Source of the DNA: Bifidobacterium actinocoloniiforme DSM 22766
GTDB lineage: Bacteria; Actinomycetota; Actinomycetes; Actinomycetales; Bifidobacteriaceae
Length of the DNA: 64,000 nt
Assembly: GCF_001263395.1 (NCBI RefSeq)
Contig: NZ_CP011786.1
Location: 620,001 to 684,000, forward strand
Reading direction: 5' to 3'
The notes beneath the pieces are model-generated. The model had not been told where the DNA came from, searched no databases, and saw only the letters and a list, made by a program, of their open reading frames with translations. Position numbers and translations under genes: made by a program. Of the stretch, positions 17,906-27,125 are shown one piece after another (position 1 is the stretch's first letter; the number at the start of each line of letters is the position of its first letter).

Positions 17906-20284
17906 TCAGTCGACCACAGCTCCCTGGTGGAAGGTGCGGGAGATGACGTCCAGCTGCTGCTCACGGGTCAGCTTGACGAAGTTGACTGCGTAGCCGGAGA
18001 CGCGCACGGTCAGGTGCGGGTACTTTTCAGGATGCTCCACGGCGTCCTCCAGCTGCTCCTTGCGAAGCACGTTGATGTTCGCGTGGTAGAGGCCGTGACC
18101 GTTACCGGAATCCAGGATGCCGACCAGGTTCTTAATGCGCTCATCCTCGTCGCGGCCCAGGCCGTCAGGGGTGATCGTGTTGGTCAGCGAGATGCCGTCC
18201 AGCGCGTCATCGTAATCAATCTTACCGACCGAGAACATCGAGGGCAGCATGCCGTGGGAATCCATACCGTTCTCAGGGTTCGCGCCGGGTGCGTACGGCG
18301 TGCCCTTCTTGTGCCCGGAGGGGAAGGAGCCGGTGTTGTGGCCATACTCTACGTTGGAGGTAATGGTCAGAATCGACTGAGTGGGGACAGCGCCACGGTA
18401 GACCGGGAGCTTCTTGATCTGGCCCATGACGGTGGCTACCGTCCACTTGGCCAGGTCATCGGCGCGATCATCGTCGTTGCCGTAAATCGGGAACTCGCCG
18501 ACGGTCTTGTAGTTGACGACCAAATCGTCGTCAGCGCCCTCGACGTACTCCGGGGTGCCCTTGGCGTCCTTGTTATAAATCGGGTAGACCTTGGCGTAGC
18601 GGATGGCGGACAGGGAGTCCGCGGCGATCGACAGACCGGACATACCGCAACCGAGGGTGCGGTACACTTCCTTGTCGTGCAGAGCCATCTCGATGGACTC
18701 GTAGGCGTACTTATCGTGCATGTAGTGGATGATGTTGAGGGCCTCGACGTAGGTCTCGGACAGCCACTCAAGAGCCTTCTCGTAGTTGTCCTTGACCTTC
18801 TGGAAGTCCAGAGTCCCGTCGGCTTCGGGCGTGATCGGGTCGATGATGCCCTTGTCGATCACCTGCATGCCGGTCATCTCATCGCGGCCGCCGTTGATTG
18901 CGTAGAGCAAAGCCTTGGCAGAGTTCACACGAGCGCCGAAGAACTGCATTTGCTTGCCGACACGCATCGGTGAGACGCAGCAAGCGATGGCCGCATCGTC
19001 ACCCCAGTGGGCGCGGATGTCCTTGTCGGACTCGTACTGAATGGCCGAGGTATCGATGGAGATACGCGCGCAGAAGCGCTTATAGCCCTCAGGCAGCTTC
19101 GGATCCCAAAAGATCGTGATGTTCGGTTCAGGCCCGGGCCCCAGGTGATCCATGGTCAGTGTTGCGAGCAGACGGAAGGAGGTCTTGGTGACCAGTGGAC
19201 GGCCGTCGTCGGAGAAGCCGGCGTCGGACCAGGTGGCCCAGTAAGGATCACCGGAGAAAATCTGATCGTAATCGCGTGTGCGCAGGAAGCGAACGATGCG
19301 CAGCTTCATCACGATGTTATCGATGATCTCCTGGGCATCGGTCTCGTCGATCAGGCCAGCGGCCAGGTCACGCTCGAAGTAGATGTCGAAGAAGGCGGAA
19401 AGACGACCAATGGACATAGCGGCGCCGTCCTGGCTCTTCACGGAGGCCAGGTAGCCCATGTAGGTCCACTGCACGGCTTCCTTGGCGGTCTGCGCGGGGC
19501 GGGACAGGTCCAGGCCATACTCCTGACCCAGGTTCAGCAGCTGCTTCAGGGCCTTAATCTGCTCGGAGTGCTCCTCGCGGAAGCGAATCCAATGCTCAAT
19601 CTCGTCCTCGGTGAAGTCGTTGCGGTAAGGAATCGAATCCTTGTCGGCCTGCTTGCGGGCAATCAGCTCGTTGACGCCGTAGAGAGCGACGCGGCGGTAA
19701 TCACCGATGATGCGGCCACGGCCGTATGCGTCCGGTAGACCGGTGAGAATCTTGTTGTGGCGAGCTACCTTGATGCGGCGGGTATAGACATCGAACACGC
19801 CATCGTTGTGGGTCTTGCGGTAGCGGGTGAAGATCTTCTTGACCTCAGGGTCAGGCTCCTTACCGGCTTCCTTGATGGCCTGCTCAACCATACGCCAGCC
19901 ACCGTTCGGCATCATGGCGCGCTTGGTCGGTACGTCAGTCTGCAGACCGACGATGACGTTGTCCTGGGTATCCTCGGCGGACTTGCCATCGATGTAGCCG
20001 GCGGGGAAAGCGTCAATGCCGGCCGGAGTGTGAGTGTCCACGTCGTAGACGCGCTGCTTGCGCTCCACGGCGAGGAAGTTGTCGTCCAAGTACTTCCACA
20101 GAGCCTTGGTTTTCTCGGTGGCAGGCTTCAGGAAGGACTCATCGCCGGTGTATGGCGTGTAGTTCTCCTGGATGAAGTCACGGACGTCAATGTCCTTCCG
20201 CCAGTCATCGCCCTTGAAGCCCTTCCAAGCCTTCGCTTGAAGTTCCTCGGGAGAGACGGCCGTCTTCGTATCAACTGCTGTCAT
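17906..20284 (-). CDS. pflB: Pyruvate formate-lyase (formate C-acetyltransferase)
   Basis: Glycyl-radical enzyme splitting pyruvate with CoA to acetyl-CoA and formate in anaerobic fermentation; it sets the formate/acetate/ethanol versus lactate balance of the bifid shunt. The 792-residue product has the catalytic cysteine pair at Cys435-Cys436 ([12 protein letters not shown]) and the glycyl radical site RVSGYAV with Gly764 near the C-terminus, exactly as in the family. The ATG at 20284 has AAGGAG 6 nt upstream. Its activase is the next gene, beyond a terminator. Upstream are a perfect TATAAT and a CRP-type palindrome. Oxygen would be expected to cleave the protein at Gly764, as in other PFLs. 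Confidence 0.97.
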   Translation of the reverse strand: MTAVDTKTAVSPEELQAKAWKGFKGDDWRKDIDVRDFIQENYTPYTGDESFLKPATEKTKALWKYLDDNFLAVERKQRVYDVDTHTPAGIDAFPAGYIDGKSAEDTQDNVIVGLQTDVPTKRAMMPNGGWRMVEQAIKEAGKEPDPEVKKIFTRYRKTHNDGVFDVYTRRIKVARHNKILTGLPDAYGRGRIIGDYRRVALYGVNELIARKQADKDSIPYRNDFTEDEIEHWIRFREEHSEQIKALKQLLNLGQEYGLDLSRPAQTAKEAVQWTYMGYLASVKSQDGAAMSIGRLSAFFDIYFERDLAAGLIDETDAQEIIDNIVMKLRIVRFLRTRDYDQIFSGDPYWATWSDAGFSDDGRPLVTKTSFRLLATLTMDHLGPGPEPNITIFWDPKLPEGYKRFCARISIDTSAIQYESDKDIRAHWGDDAAIACCVSPMRVGKQMQFFGARVNSAKALLYAINGGRDEMTGMQVIDKGIIDPITPEADGTLDFQKVKDNYEKALEWLSETYVEALNIIHYMHDKYAYESIEMALHDKEVYRTLGCGMSGLSIAADSLSAIRYAKVYPIYNKDAKGTPEYVEGADDDLVVNYKTVGEFPIYGNDDDRADDLAKWTVATVMGQIKKLPVYRGAVPTQSILTITSNVEYGHNTGSFPSGHKKGTPYAPGANPENGMDSHGMLPSMFSVGKIDYDDALDGISLTNTITPDGLGRDEDERIKNLVGILDSGNGHGLYHANINVLRKEQLEDAVEHPEKYPHLTVRVSGYAVNFVKLTREQQLDVISRTFHQGAVVD

Positions 20285-20337
20285 TGCAACTCCTTGTTGA
20301 CGTGTCAGCGCGCGTCTTCACGCTGCTGCCTTCAGCT

Positions 20338-20395
20338 CTCATTATATGAGGCGGCGCCTTTGAATGAGGCCCATAATGCCGTGAGGTTTATCACA
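20338..20395 (-). promoter_or_regulatory. pflB promoter with CRP-like palindrome
   Basis: On the minus strand a perfect TATAAT (20341-20346) lies about 55 bp before the pflB start and is nested in the partial palindrome CTCAT-N3-ATGAG (20338-20350). No good -35 box is found 16-18 bp upstream. Further up, TGTGA-N6-TCAC (20380-20395) matches the half-sites of CRP/FNR-superfamily operators. A weak -35 plus an upstream activator-type site suggests regulated expression. Which regulator binds is unknown. Confidence 0.5.
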
Positions 20396-20435
20396 CTAGA
20401 GGGCAAATTCCGTATTTTTTATTGACAACCTCACC

Positions 20436-20654
20436 TTATTGCCCTTTGCTGCCCCGTTCGTCGCTCCAGTCATTTCGCCAGCGCCGGTCCTCCTCCTCCC
20501 AGCGTTCATTGCGCTCTTGCGCTATTTTCCAAGCTTCCAGAGCCGCTTCCCGCGTCGGGTAAGGACCCATCCTCCGCTCCCCCGGTGATACCTTGCCAAG
20601 CTCGGCCTGACCGGTTGCCGTATTGAAAAACCATTCCTTTTGCTCACTCACCAT
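20436..20654 (-). CDS. Small conserved actinobacterial protein
   Basis: 72-residue soluble protein reading VSEQKEWFFNTATGQAELGK, then RMGPYPTREAALEAW, then a charged C-terminal helix rich in Glu, Arg and Trp. The pattern 'W-(F/Y)-F-N-x-x-T-G-x-x-E-x-G ... M-G-P-Y-x-T-x-x-E-A' is one I associate with short actinobacterial proteins, sometimes labelled SPOR-like. It could be a small binding or adaptor domain, but no function is established. The ATG at 20654 follows AAAGGAAG; a GTG two codons earlier is also possible. It sits between nadE and pflB on the same strand. Confidence 0.75.
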   Translation of the reverse strand: MVSEQKEWFFNTATGQAELGKVSPGERRMGPYPTREAALEAWKIAQERNERWEEEDRRWRNDWSDERGSKGQ

Positions 20655-20749
20655 GCGCACTTCCTTTCCCTGGCACTACGCCATTGAGCCCCGGACGAAC
20701 TTCACTTCGCGGCCATCCCCTGACGGGGTCCACGCGCTATCCTCTGGTC

Positions 20750-22441
20750 TCATTCAGCGAAAGCATTGGTGACCGGAAGCCTGCGATCACGGCCGAAGGC
20801 CAGGGCCGTCAGCTTGGGCCCCAGCGGGTACTGGCGACGTTTCCACTCGGCCCGGTCCACCAAACGCATGACAGTGTCGACCGTCTTCGGGTCGAACCCG
20901 TCGGCCAGCAGGTCGGCGCGGCCATGGGCCTTCTCAATGTAGGCCTCCAGCACCTTGTCTAAGAGCCCGTAATCAGGCAAGGAATCAGAGTCCTTTTGAC
21001 CCTCGCGCAGCTCGGCCGAGGGGGCCTTGGTGATCGAAGCGACCGGAATCGGTTCAGGTTCGCCAGCCGCCTTGGCCTGGGCGTTCCGCCAGCGCGACAA
21101 CTGCCAAACCCGCGTCTTCAACAAATCCTTGATGGGCGCGTAACCGCCGACGGCATCTCCATAGATGGTGGAATAGCCGCAGGCCAGCTCGGACTTGTTG
21201 CCGGTGGCAAGCGCCAGCAGCCCCTTCGCGTTGGAGTAGGCCATCACGATGACGCCACGGATGCGTGCCTGAAGGTTCTCGGCCGCTACGCCCGTCAAGT
21301 TCAACTGATCCTGAAACGCGGAGAAGAGGGTTTCTATGGCCTGTACCTCGTAGTGGGCCCCCAGCCGCTCGGCCAAGTCGGCCGCGTCATCCTTGGAGCC
21401 GTCGGAGGAATACCTGCTGGGCATTGAAATGCCCCAAATGTTCGAGCCCCCGCATGCGTCCGCGGCGATGGTGGCCACGAGGGCCGAATCAATCCCGCCT
21501 GACAAGCCCAGGCAAACCCCAGTGAAATGGTTCTTGGCCATATAATCCCTGAGCCCCAGCACACAGGCCCGGTAGACTTCCTCGTCGCCGTCCATGTCGG
21601 GGGTCAGCTGGGAGCCCACTTGCGCGCTCTCCCCCGCCGCGGGTAGGGTCCAGTAGCACAGGTCCTCGCGGAACTGGGGCGAATGCTCCAGCAGCCGGCC
21701 GTCCTGGTCAATCACGAAGGATCCGCCGTCGAAGATAAGATCGTCCTGGCCGCCCACCTGGTTGACGTATGCCACGGGGGCGGCGACCTCCCGGGCCCGG
21801 CGTTCGGCCAGCTCGCGACGTACATGCCCCTTGCCCTCCTCGTAGGGCGAGCCGTTGATGGTGAGCAAGAGGTCAAGGTTTCGGCCCGCGAGAGCCTGAA
21901 TTGGCCCCCCGTCCTGCCAGATGTCCTCGCAGATGGCCACGCCGATCCGTTGCCCGTCTATGGTCAGCACGACCGAGCGCTGGCCAGGCGAGAAGATGCG
22001 AAACTCATCGAAGACCCCGTAATTAGGCAGGAAGTGCTTGTCATAGCCCGCCCAGACCACGCCATCGTGGAGCACCACCATCCGGTTACGCGGTAGATCC
22101 TTCTCGTGGTCCGTGCCCACGGTGCCTACTACGATATAGAGGTCCCCCAGCCCCTGTTCGCTGAGCTGTCCTGCTAGCTCGTTGGCCTTGTCCCAGGCCG
22201 CGCGTCGGAATGTGGCGCGCAGCGCCAGATCCTCGATCGGATACCCGGTCAGCGTCATCTCGGGAAAGACCACAAGCCGCGCCTCATCCCGCGCCGCCCG
22301 CCGTGCGTACTCCAGGACCTTGGCCGCGTTACCGTCCAGGTCACCCACGCACGTATCTATCTGCGCCAAAGCCATCTTCAGGCTCCGCTTGCTTCCGGCG
22401 ACCCCGTATTCCACCCGTTCGAATTCATCCACTCGTGTCAT
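20750..22441 (-). CDS. nadE: Glutamine-dependent NAD+ synthetase
   Basis: Last step of NAD biosynthesis: amidation of nicotinic acid adenine dinucleotide with ammonia drawn from glutamine. The 563-residue fusion has an N-terminal nitrilase-type glutaminase (catalytic Glu in VVFPEMTLTGYP, Cys in IGVAICEDIW, Lys in the KHFLPNYGVFDE region) and a C-terminal synthetase with the P-loop LSGGIDSALVATIAADA. Length fits the two-domain family. The ATG at 22441 has GGGAG nearby; a later ATG at residue 23 (MALAQIDTCVGD), where family similarity begins, cannot be excluded. Cytosolic, monocistronic as far as can be seen. Confidence 0.95.
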   Translation of the reverse strand: MTRVDEFERVEYGVAGSKRSLKMALAQIDTCVGDLDGNAAKVLEYARRAARDEARLVVFPEMTLTGYPIEDLALRATFRRAAWDKANELAGQLSEQGLGDLYIVVGTVGTDHEKDLPRNRMVVLHDGVVWAGYDKHFLPNYGVFDEFRIFSPGQRSVVLTIDGQRIGVAICEDIWQDGGPIQALAGRNLDLLLTINGSPYEEGKGHVRRELAERRAREVAAPVAYVNQVGGQDDLIFDGGSFVIDQDGRLLEHSPQFREDLCYWTLPAAGESAQVGSQLTPDMDGDEEVYRACVLGLRDYMAKNHFTGVCLGLSGGIDSALVATIAADACGGSNIWGISMPSRYSSDGSKDDAADLAERLGAHYEVQAIETLFSAFQDQLNLTGVAAENLQARIRGVIVMAYSNAKGLLALATGNKSELACGYSTIYGDAVGGYAPIKDLLKTRVWQLSRWRNAQAKAAGEPEPIPVASITKAPSAELREGQKDSDSLPDYGLLDKVLEAYIEKAHGRADLLADGFDPKTVDTVMRLVDRAEWKRRQYPLGPKLTALAFGRDRRLPVTNAFAE

Positions 22442-22779
22442 ACTCCCAGCCTACCTTCTGGGCTACCTGTCAAGCCTTCCTCCGGTACCTCTCTGCCGTG
22501 ACGGCCAGGCAGGGAGGATCGCCAGCGGCCCCATGCCGGCAAACCGACACCTCGCTCTACGCTTGCGGCAAGCGGAAGGAATGCGCATGAAACGACGCAT
22601 CGACCAAAACGGGGCTCCCGCATTCTCGTCCTTGCACATTCCCATGGACGGCGGACGCTTGGAGCGGACTTGGAAGGCTTGCCCCGCCCGGCCCTCAGCG
22701 AACTCGGCATTGATGCATTCGTGGGAATAGGGCGTCGCGAAGCGTCGAGAACCTGGTAACGCAGGACGGCGGATGCGAG
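22442..22779. other. Intergenic region with one doubtful small reading frame
   Basis: A 338-bp gap upstream of nadE. On the plus strand a 49-codon frame (22581-22730, starting MRMKRRIDQNG) has GGAAGGA a few bases upstream and is followed by the bidirectional terminator at 22780. It has no recognisable similarity and could be chance. No promoter that I would defend is visible for nadE, though it must lie here. Confidence 0.3.
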
Positions 22780-22822
22780 AAAACCCGACCTCTTGCGCTG
22801 GACGCAAGAGAGGCCGGGTTTT
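22780..22822. terminator. Strong bidirectional terminator
   Basis: A long hairpin with outer arms AAAACCCG (22780-22787) and CGGGTTTT (22815-22822) and inner arms CTCTTGCG/CGCAAGAG, separated by a small internal loop. It has T-runs on both strands (GGGTTTTTC on plus; GGGTTTTC on minus). It lies directly after the stop of the minus-strand drug exporter and terminates it; it would also stop any plus-strand transcript from 22581-22730. Confidence 0.85.
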
Positions 22823-22840
22823 TCGCTGTCAGCCCCAGGT

Positions 22841-24556
22841 TTACTTAGAAGCGGCCTTGGCGGAGTCCACGGCTTCGGCGGCGCGGCGAACCTTGATGGA
22901 GGCCAAGAGACCGACCAGGAGGAGGATGCAGGCGAAGGTCATGGCCAGCTGCCCGCCCTCGATGAACCCTGAGGTCAGGGCGCTGGTGACCTGGGGTCCC
23001 AGGGAGCCCAATTCGCCGTGGGTGCCCTGAGCGCGCATGCCTGAAATCATGTTGCCGGCGGAGGATTTAACAGCGGCGACCAAGCCATCACGGGCGCTGG
23101 AGGGCAGGCCGGGAATGGAGGCGAGCTTGCCTGGGGTGGTGAATCCGACCGCAACCGACAGCGCCGTGCCCGAGACGGCGGCGCCCAGGGCCGTACCCAA
23201 TTGGCGGATAGTGGACTGGGTGGCCGAGCCTTCACCGGATTGGGCGATGGGGACGCCGGAGAGAACCAGACTGGTCAGCTGGGCGGAGGCGAAGCCCAGG
23301 CCTAGCCCGTAGATGACCAGCCCGACCATAAGCAGCCATATGGGGGTGGAGCCGCCCATCGTGGCGATGGCAGCGATGACTCCCACCATCTCCAGGACCA
23401 ACCCGAGCTGGACGGTGCCGCCCGCGCCCAGTTTTGCGGAAACGAAGCGGGCCATGCCGCCGGAGACGATGGAGCCCAGGGCCAGGACCGCGATGATACC
23501 GCCCGTTTGAAGGGTGTTGAGGGAGCGGGCGTTGATCAGGTAGAGCGGCAGGGTGAAGATGACGACGAACTCACCGGCGTTGATGATGGCGGCGGTGAAA
23601 TTGCCCCAACCGAAGGTGGCGATCTTAAAGAGGGTCACATCAAGCATGACCAGGCGGCCACCGCTCTTGCGCCTGAGCTCATGCACGGCGAACCAGGCCA
23701 GGAGCGCGAGACCGAGAACCAGGCAAACAGGGATAATCGAAATCGGCGCGGACTGCGACCAGGTGATCGGGCCGACAGACAGGGACTTGGCCGGCCTGAG
23801 CCAACCGTACGTCTCGCCCTCAATCAGGCCGAAGATCACGAATGCCGAGCCGAACGCGGACAGGAGGATGCCGCCGACATCGGACAGCAGGCCCAGGCTG
23901 GATCCTTCGCCGCGACCCTGTCCCTTGGACTCTGGCACGAAGGGGATGGAGAAGACGAAGACGATAGCGCCCAGGGGCAAGTTGACCAGGAAAATCCAAC
24001 GCCAACCGATGGTCTGGGTGAACAGGCCTCCCATAAGAGGTCCGATGGCGGCTGCTGATGACATGACCGCGCCCCAGACGCCGAAGGCCGTGGCCCGGTA
24101 TTTGCCACGGAAATTGGCTGACACGGAAGACAAGGTGGAAGGCATGACCAGGGCGCCGCCGATGCCTTGGACCACGCGGGCCAGGAGCAGGACGGTGCCG
24201 GTCTGGGAGGAGGCCGCGAGCAGGGAGCCGCCCACGAAGACCACGGTGCCTACCTGCAGGAGACGCTTGCGGCCGTACATATCGCCCAATCGACCCGAAG
24301 GCAGGAGCAGGGCGGCCAGGACGATCGAGTAAAGGGCCGTGATCCACTGGGCATCGGTCAGGTCGATATGGATCGCGGAGATGATGGCGGGGATGGAGAC
24401 GTTCACGATGGACGAATCCAAGACGATCATCGCCAGGCCCAGAGCGAGCACCCACAGGGCTTTCCACGGCGGCTTAGGCTCCCCTTGCCGCACCGACTGA
24501 CTTGCCTGCGCTGGCTTACTGACCTCAGCAGCCGCTTGCATCTGGGCTTGTTCCAT
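22841..24556 (-). CDS. MFS drug exporter, DHA2 (EmrB/QacA) family
   Basis: About 571-residue proton-driven exporter with 14 predicted membrane helices. Hallmarks are LDSSIVNVSIPAI in helix 1 (motif D1), GRLGDMYGRKRLL (motif A) between helices 2 and 3, and RVVQGIGGALVMPS (motif B/C region). The last cytoplasmic tail is rich in alanine. I place the start at the ATG at 24556, nine bases after AAAGGG; the frame extends upstream to 24673 but those residues do not resemble the family and run into the operator region. It is divergent from a TetR gene 240 bp away, the classical arrangement for an inducible multidrug pump. Substrates not predictable. Confidence 0.9.
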   Translation of the reverse strand: MEQAQMQAAAEVSKPAQASQSVRQGEPKPPWKALWVLALGLAMIVLDSSIVNVSIPAIISAIHIDLTDAQWITALYSIVLAALLLPSGRLGDMYGRKRLLQVGTVVFVGGSLLAASSQTGTVLLLARVVQGIGGALVMPSTLSSVSANFRGKYRATAFGVWGAVMSSAAAIGPLMGGLFTQTIGWRWIFLVNLPLGAIVFVFSIPFVPESKGQGRGEGSSLGLLSDVGGILLSAFGSAFVIFGLIEGETYGWLRPAKSLSVGPITWSQSAPISIIPVCLVLGLALLAWFAVHELRRKSGGRLVMLDVTLFKIATFGWGNFTAAIINAGEFVVIFTLPLYLINARSLNTLQTGGIIAVLALGSIVSGGMARFVSAKLGAGGTVQLGLVLEMVGVIAAIATMGGSTPIWLLMVGLVIYGLGLGFASAQLTSLVLSGVPIAQSGEGSATQSTIRQLGTALGAAVSGTALSVAVGFTTPGKLASIPGLPSSARDGLVAAVKSSAGNMISGMRAQGTHGELGSLGPQVTSALTSGFIEGGQLAMTFACILLLVGLLASIKVRRAAEAVDSAKAASK

Positions 24557-24628
24557 TTTGTGCATCCCTTTCGCACCGAGCGCATCTCCCCTGGCCGCAG
24601 CGTGGGACCGTTCGCAGCGAGGGGATGT

Positions 24629-24649
24629 TTTGCGACACATTGTCGCTAA
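24629..24649. promoter_or_regulatory. Candidate TetR operator between exporter and regulator
   Basis: Perfect inverted repeat GCGACA-CAT-TGTCGC at 24632-24646, extended by near-matching flanks (TTTGCGACA versus TTAGCGACA on the other strand). It lies in the divergent gap, about 75 bp upstream of the exporter start and 150 bp upstream of tetR. Position and symmetry suit a TetR-family dimer; the link is inference. Confidence 0.6.
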
Positions 24650-24799
24650 CAGGCTCGACAATACCCCTTCCATCCGCTTCCAGGCAAATCAACGCTCACC
24701 GAACCCGCCGACCCGGGGACGAGGAGCGCCTCCATAGGGGGGTCGTCCTAAAATCGCCTTAGATGCCGCAAGTGGGCCGGACCCGAGGAAGGGAGCGCT

Positions 24800-25648
24800 A
24801 TGCCCAAGATCAAGGAAGCCAGCCTGGGCGAGCACCGCCAACGCCTGCAAGGGCTGATCCTGGATGCAGCTGAGTCCCTCCTCAAGTCCGGCGGACGGCA
24901 GGCCCTGACCATGGGCGCAGTCAGCGAGCGCGCCGGCATAGCCCGCAACTCCCTTTACCGCTACGCCTCCAACGCGGACCAACTGGCCGACATGGTCCTG
25001 GTGCGCCGCCTACCCTCGTGGGCCGAGGCTTTGAACCAGGCCCTGGAGGGGCGGGAGCGCCCGGATGGTGTGATCCTGGCCTGGGCCGAGGCCAACTTGC
25101 GCCAGGCCGTCGCTCACGGGCACAGCTGGCTGATGGACCTGTTCGGTGCAGTGGACGACGAGAGCCTGCGCAGGAGCTTCCTGTACGCTTCCAGCGAACC
25201 GGGGCGAGACGACATCGCCTCCGACACGGAAGCCGGCCGGGACGATCCCCGCCAAGCCATGATCCGTTTTTACCATTTGGTCAACGATCCCCTGGTCGAA
25301 GCCTGGCGCGAGCTCGTGCCGGATCGTGCCCAGACCGGCGTGGAGCTCACGCGAGGCTTGGTGCAATCCGGCATGAGGCTAATTGATGCCCAGGAGAGTG
25401 CGCAGGGCACCCCGCCGAACCGGCCCGCGGACCCTCAGGGCGGGCGGGGCGAAAGCCAGGATAACGGGCGCATAGTGGCCGACGTGTTGGCCTCGGTCAG
25501 CGCGGTCACCAGGACCTTGGCCGATCCTGGCGCTGGAACGAGCGGGAATGCGCCCGGCCTTGAACCTGTTGACCAACTATCAGCGGCCGATGGCCCTGCT
25601 GCGGGTAGGAGCGAAAAGGAAGGCGGGACCGCATCATGCGACTCATAG
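24800..25648 (+). CDS. TetR family transcriptional regulator
   Basis: 282-residue regulator. The N-terminal helix-turn-helix is clear: LILDAAESLLKSGGRQALTMG, SERAGIARNSLYRYASNADQLADMVL. The ligand domain follows to about residue 195. The last 85 residues are Gly/Pro/Glu-rich and probably disordered, making it longer than the usual 190-220. It is divergent from the DHA2 exporter, so a local repressor of that pump is likely. The start follows GAGGAAGGGAG. Its final 13 bases overlap the yccF-like gene, whose ribosome site lies within the tetR tail. Confidence 0.88.
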   Translation: MPKIKEASLGEHRQRLQGLILDAAESLLKSGGRQALTMGAVSERAGIARNSLYRYASNADQLADMVLVRRLPSWAEALNQALEGRERPDGVILAWAEANLRQAVAHGHSWLMDLFGAVDDESLRRSFLYASSEPGRDDIASDTEAGRDDPRQAMIRFYHLVNDPLVEAWRELVPDRAQTGVELTRGLVQSGMRLIDAQESAQGTPPNRPADPQGGRGESQDNGRIVADVLASVSAVTRTLADPGAGTSGNAPGLEPVDQLSAADGPAAGRSEKEGGTASCDS

Positions 25649-26007
25649 GCAATATCATCTGGCTCATACTTGGCGGCCTGGCGCTGGCGGCGGGATGGGC
25701 CCTCGTCGGCGTTCTCCTGTGCCTGACCGTGGTCGGCATCCCGCTGGGTGTCCAGGCCTTCAAGATGGCCAAGCTGACCTTGTCGCCCTTCGGCAAGACC
25801 GTGACCTACGGAGGCGGTCTGGGCTCCATCCTGGCTAACGTCATCTGGGTGCTGCTGGTCGGCTGGTGGATGGCTGTCGGCTACGTGGTCGCCGGCCTTG
25901 CGAATATAGTCACGATCATCGGCATACCTTTTGGCATCCAGTCGATCAAAATGGCCCAATTGGCTCTGATGCCTTTCGGGTCGCGGGTATCCAAGCGCCT
26001 GTACTGA
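25636..26007 (+). CDS. YccF family inner membrane protein
   Basis: 123-residue membrane protein with two copies of the YccF (DUF307) repeat: a hydrophobic segment followed by VGIPLGVQAFKMAKLTLSPFG, and later IGIPFGIQSIKMAQLALMPFG. About four membrane spans. The function of YccF proteins is not established. It overlaps the tetR 3' end by 13 bp with AAGGAAGG upstream, so it is probably co-transcribed with the regulator. Family assignment is firm because of the twin motifs. Confidence 0.88.
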   Translation: MRLIGNIIWLILGGLALAAGWALVGVLLCLTVVGIPLGVQAFKMAKLTLSPFGKTVTYGGGLGSILANVIWVLLVGWWMAVGYVVAGLANIVTIIGIPFGIQSIKMAQLALMPFGSRVSKRLY

Positions 26008-26072
26008 GCGGCCCGTCCTCATCAAACCCAAGCGCTGTCTGCGGGTCGCAAGGCAGTGGGAGAATAAAGACC

Positions 26073-26612
26073 ATGAGCACTATCATCATGCATACATCCG
26101 CAGGCGACATCCGCCTGGACCTCTTCGACGACAAAGCCCCCCAGACCGTGGAGAACTTCCTGGGCCTGGCCTCCGGCTCCAAGGAGTGGAAGGATCCAAT
26201 CACCGGCGAAACCCGGCAGGACCCCTTCTACAACGGCCTGACCTTCCACCGGATCATCAAGGACTTCATGATTCAGGGCGGTTGCCCCTTGGGCACCGGC
26301 ACCGGCGGCCCCGGCTACGAATTCGACGACGAAATCGACCCCTCGCTGAACTTCGCTGAGCCTTATAAGCTGGCTATGGCTAACGCCGGCCTGCGCCGCG
26401 ATCCGCGCACCGGCCGCGCCCACGGCACCAACGGCTCCCAGTTCTTCATCACCAGCGTGCCCACCCCTTGGCTGGACGGCCATCACACGATCTTCGGACA
26501 AGTTGCGGATGAGCCCTCCAAAAAGGTGGTGGATGCCCTGGACCAGACCGCAACGGACGGCTCTGACCGCCCGCTGGAACCGGTCATGATCGAAACGATC
26601 GAAATCCTCTAG
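26073..26612 (+). CDS. Cyclophilin-type peptidyl-prolyl cis-trans isomerase
   Basis: 179-residue cytosolic prolyl isomerase. Core motifs are TFHRIIKDFMIQGGCPLGTGTGGPGY (shown here in parts: FHRIIKDFMIQGG, GTGTGGPGYEF), GTNGSQFFIT and WLDGHHTIFGQV, covering the cyclophilin active site Arg, Phe, Gln and His positions. No signal peptide. The ATG at 26073 follows GGGAG at about 10 nt; an upstream frame exists but is unrelated to the family. It heads a short run with vsr (12-bp gap) and the oxidoreductase gene. Confidence 0.93.
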   Translation: MSTIIMHTSAGDIRLDLFDDKAPQTVENFLGLASGSKEWKDPITGETRQDPFYNGLTFHRIIKDFMIQGGCPLGTGTGGPGYEFDDEIDPSLNFAEPYKLAMANAGLRRDPRTGRAHGTNGSQFFITSVPTPWLDGHHTIFGQVADEPSKKVVDALDQTATDGSDRPLEPVMIETIEIL

Positions 26613-26624
26613 AGACCGCGACGC

Positions 26625-27125
26625 TTGACTACGCTCGGGCGGGGCGGCAGCAAGTTCCCCCGCGGCACCCGTTCCTACACGATGTCCCGCATCCGCGGCA
26701 AGGACACTTCGATTGAGCGCATGGTGCGCTCGTATTTGTTCGCGCAGGGGCTGCGCTTTCGCAAGAACGATAAGCGCTACCCGGGTCACCCGGACGTGGT
26801 CCTTCCCAAATGGCGGGCCATGGTCTTCGTCAATGGTTGCTTCTGGCACCTGTACGAAGGCTGCGAGAATTATTCCTTACCCAAGTCGCGCGTGGAGTAC
26901 TGGGCGGCGAAGCTCCTGCGCAACCGGGAACGTGACCAAGAACAGCGAGCGGCCTTAGCCAAGCAAGGTTGGCGGATTTTCACCATCTGGGAGTGCGAGT
27001 TGAAACCGGACCGGCGCCAAGCCAGCCTGGAGGCTCTCTACAAGGCCATCACCGGGACGGGCCCCGAAGAAGAAGAAGACGGCGGCCCAAAGAAGCCCAC
27101 TCAGACAGACAAGGGGTCAGTATGA
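26625..27125 (+). CDS. vsr: Very short patch repair (Vsr) endonuclease
   Basis: Nicks DNA next to T:G mismatches that arise from deamination of 5-methylcytosine, starting short-patch repair. Matches to the family are RSYTMSRIRGKDTSIE, GHPDVVLPKWRAMVFVNGCFWH (in parts: GHPDVVLPKWRAMVF and NGCFWH), and GWRIFTIWECELK. The catalytic Asp of the PDVVLPK strand and the zinc/active-site Cys and His of GCFWH are present; the His before GCFWH in E. coli is Asn here. The TTG start at 26625 is inferred from the family's N-terminal length; an ATG at 26682 would remove residues that the fold needs. No cytosine-5 methylase gene is in the window. Its stop overlaps the next start (ATGA). Confidence 0.85.
   Translation: MTTLGRGGSKFPRGTRSYTMSRIRGKDTSIERMVRSYLFAQGLRFRKNDKRYPGHPDVVLPKWRAMVFVNGCFWHLYEGCENYSLPKSRVEYWAAKLLRNRERDQEQRAALAKQGWRIFTIWECELKPDRRQASLEALYKAITGTGPEEEEDGGPKKPTQTDKGSV

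Noticed and set aside
17903-18973. 356-codon open frame on the plus strand
   Set aside because: Antisense to pflB, including its glycyl-radical and active-site region; low-complexity Val/Leu/Asp product.
20423-20428. Perfect TTGACA on the plus strand near pflB
   Set aside because: No -10 box at 16-18 bp and no plus-strand gene follows; it falls between two minus-strand genes.
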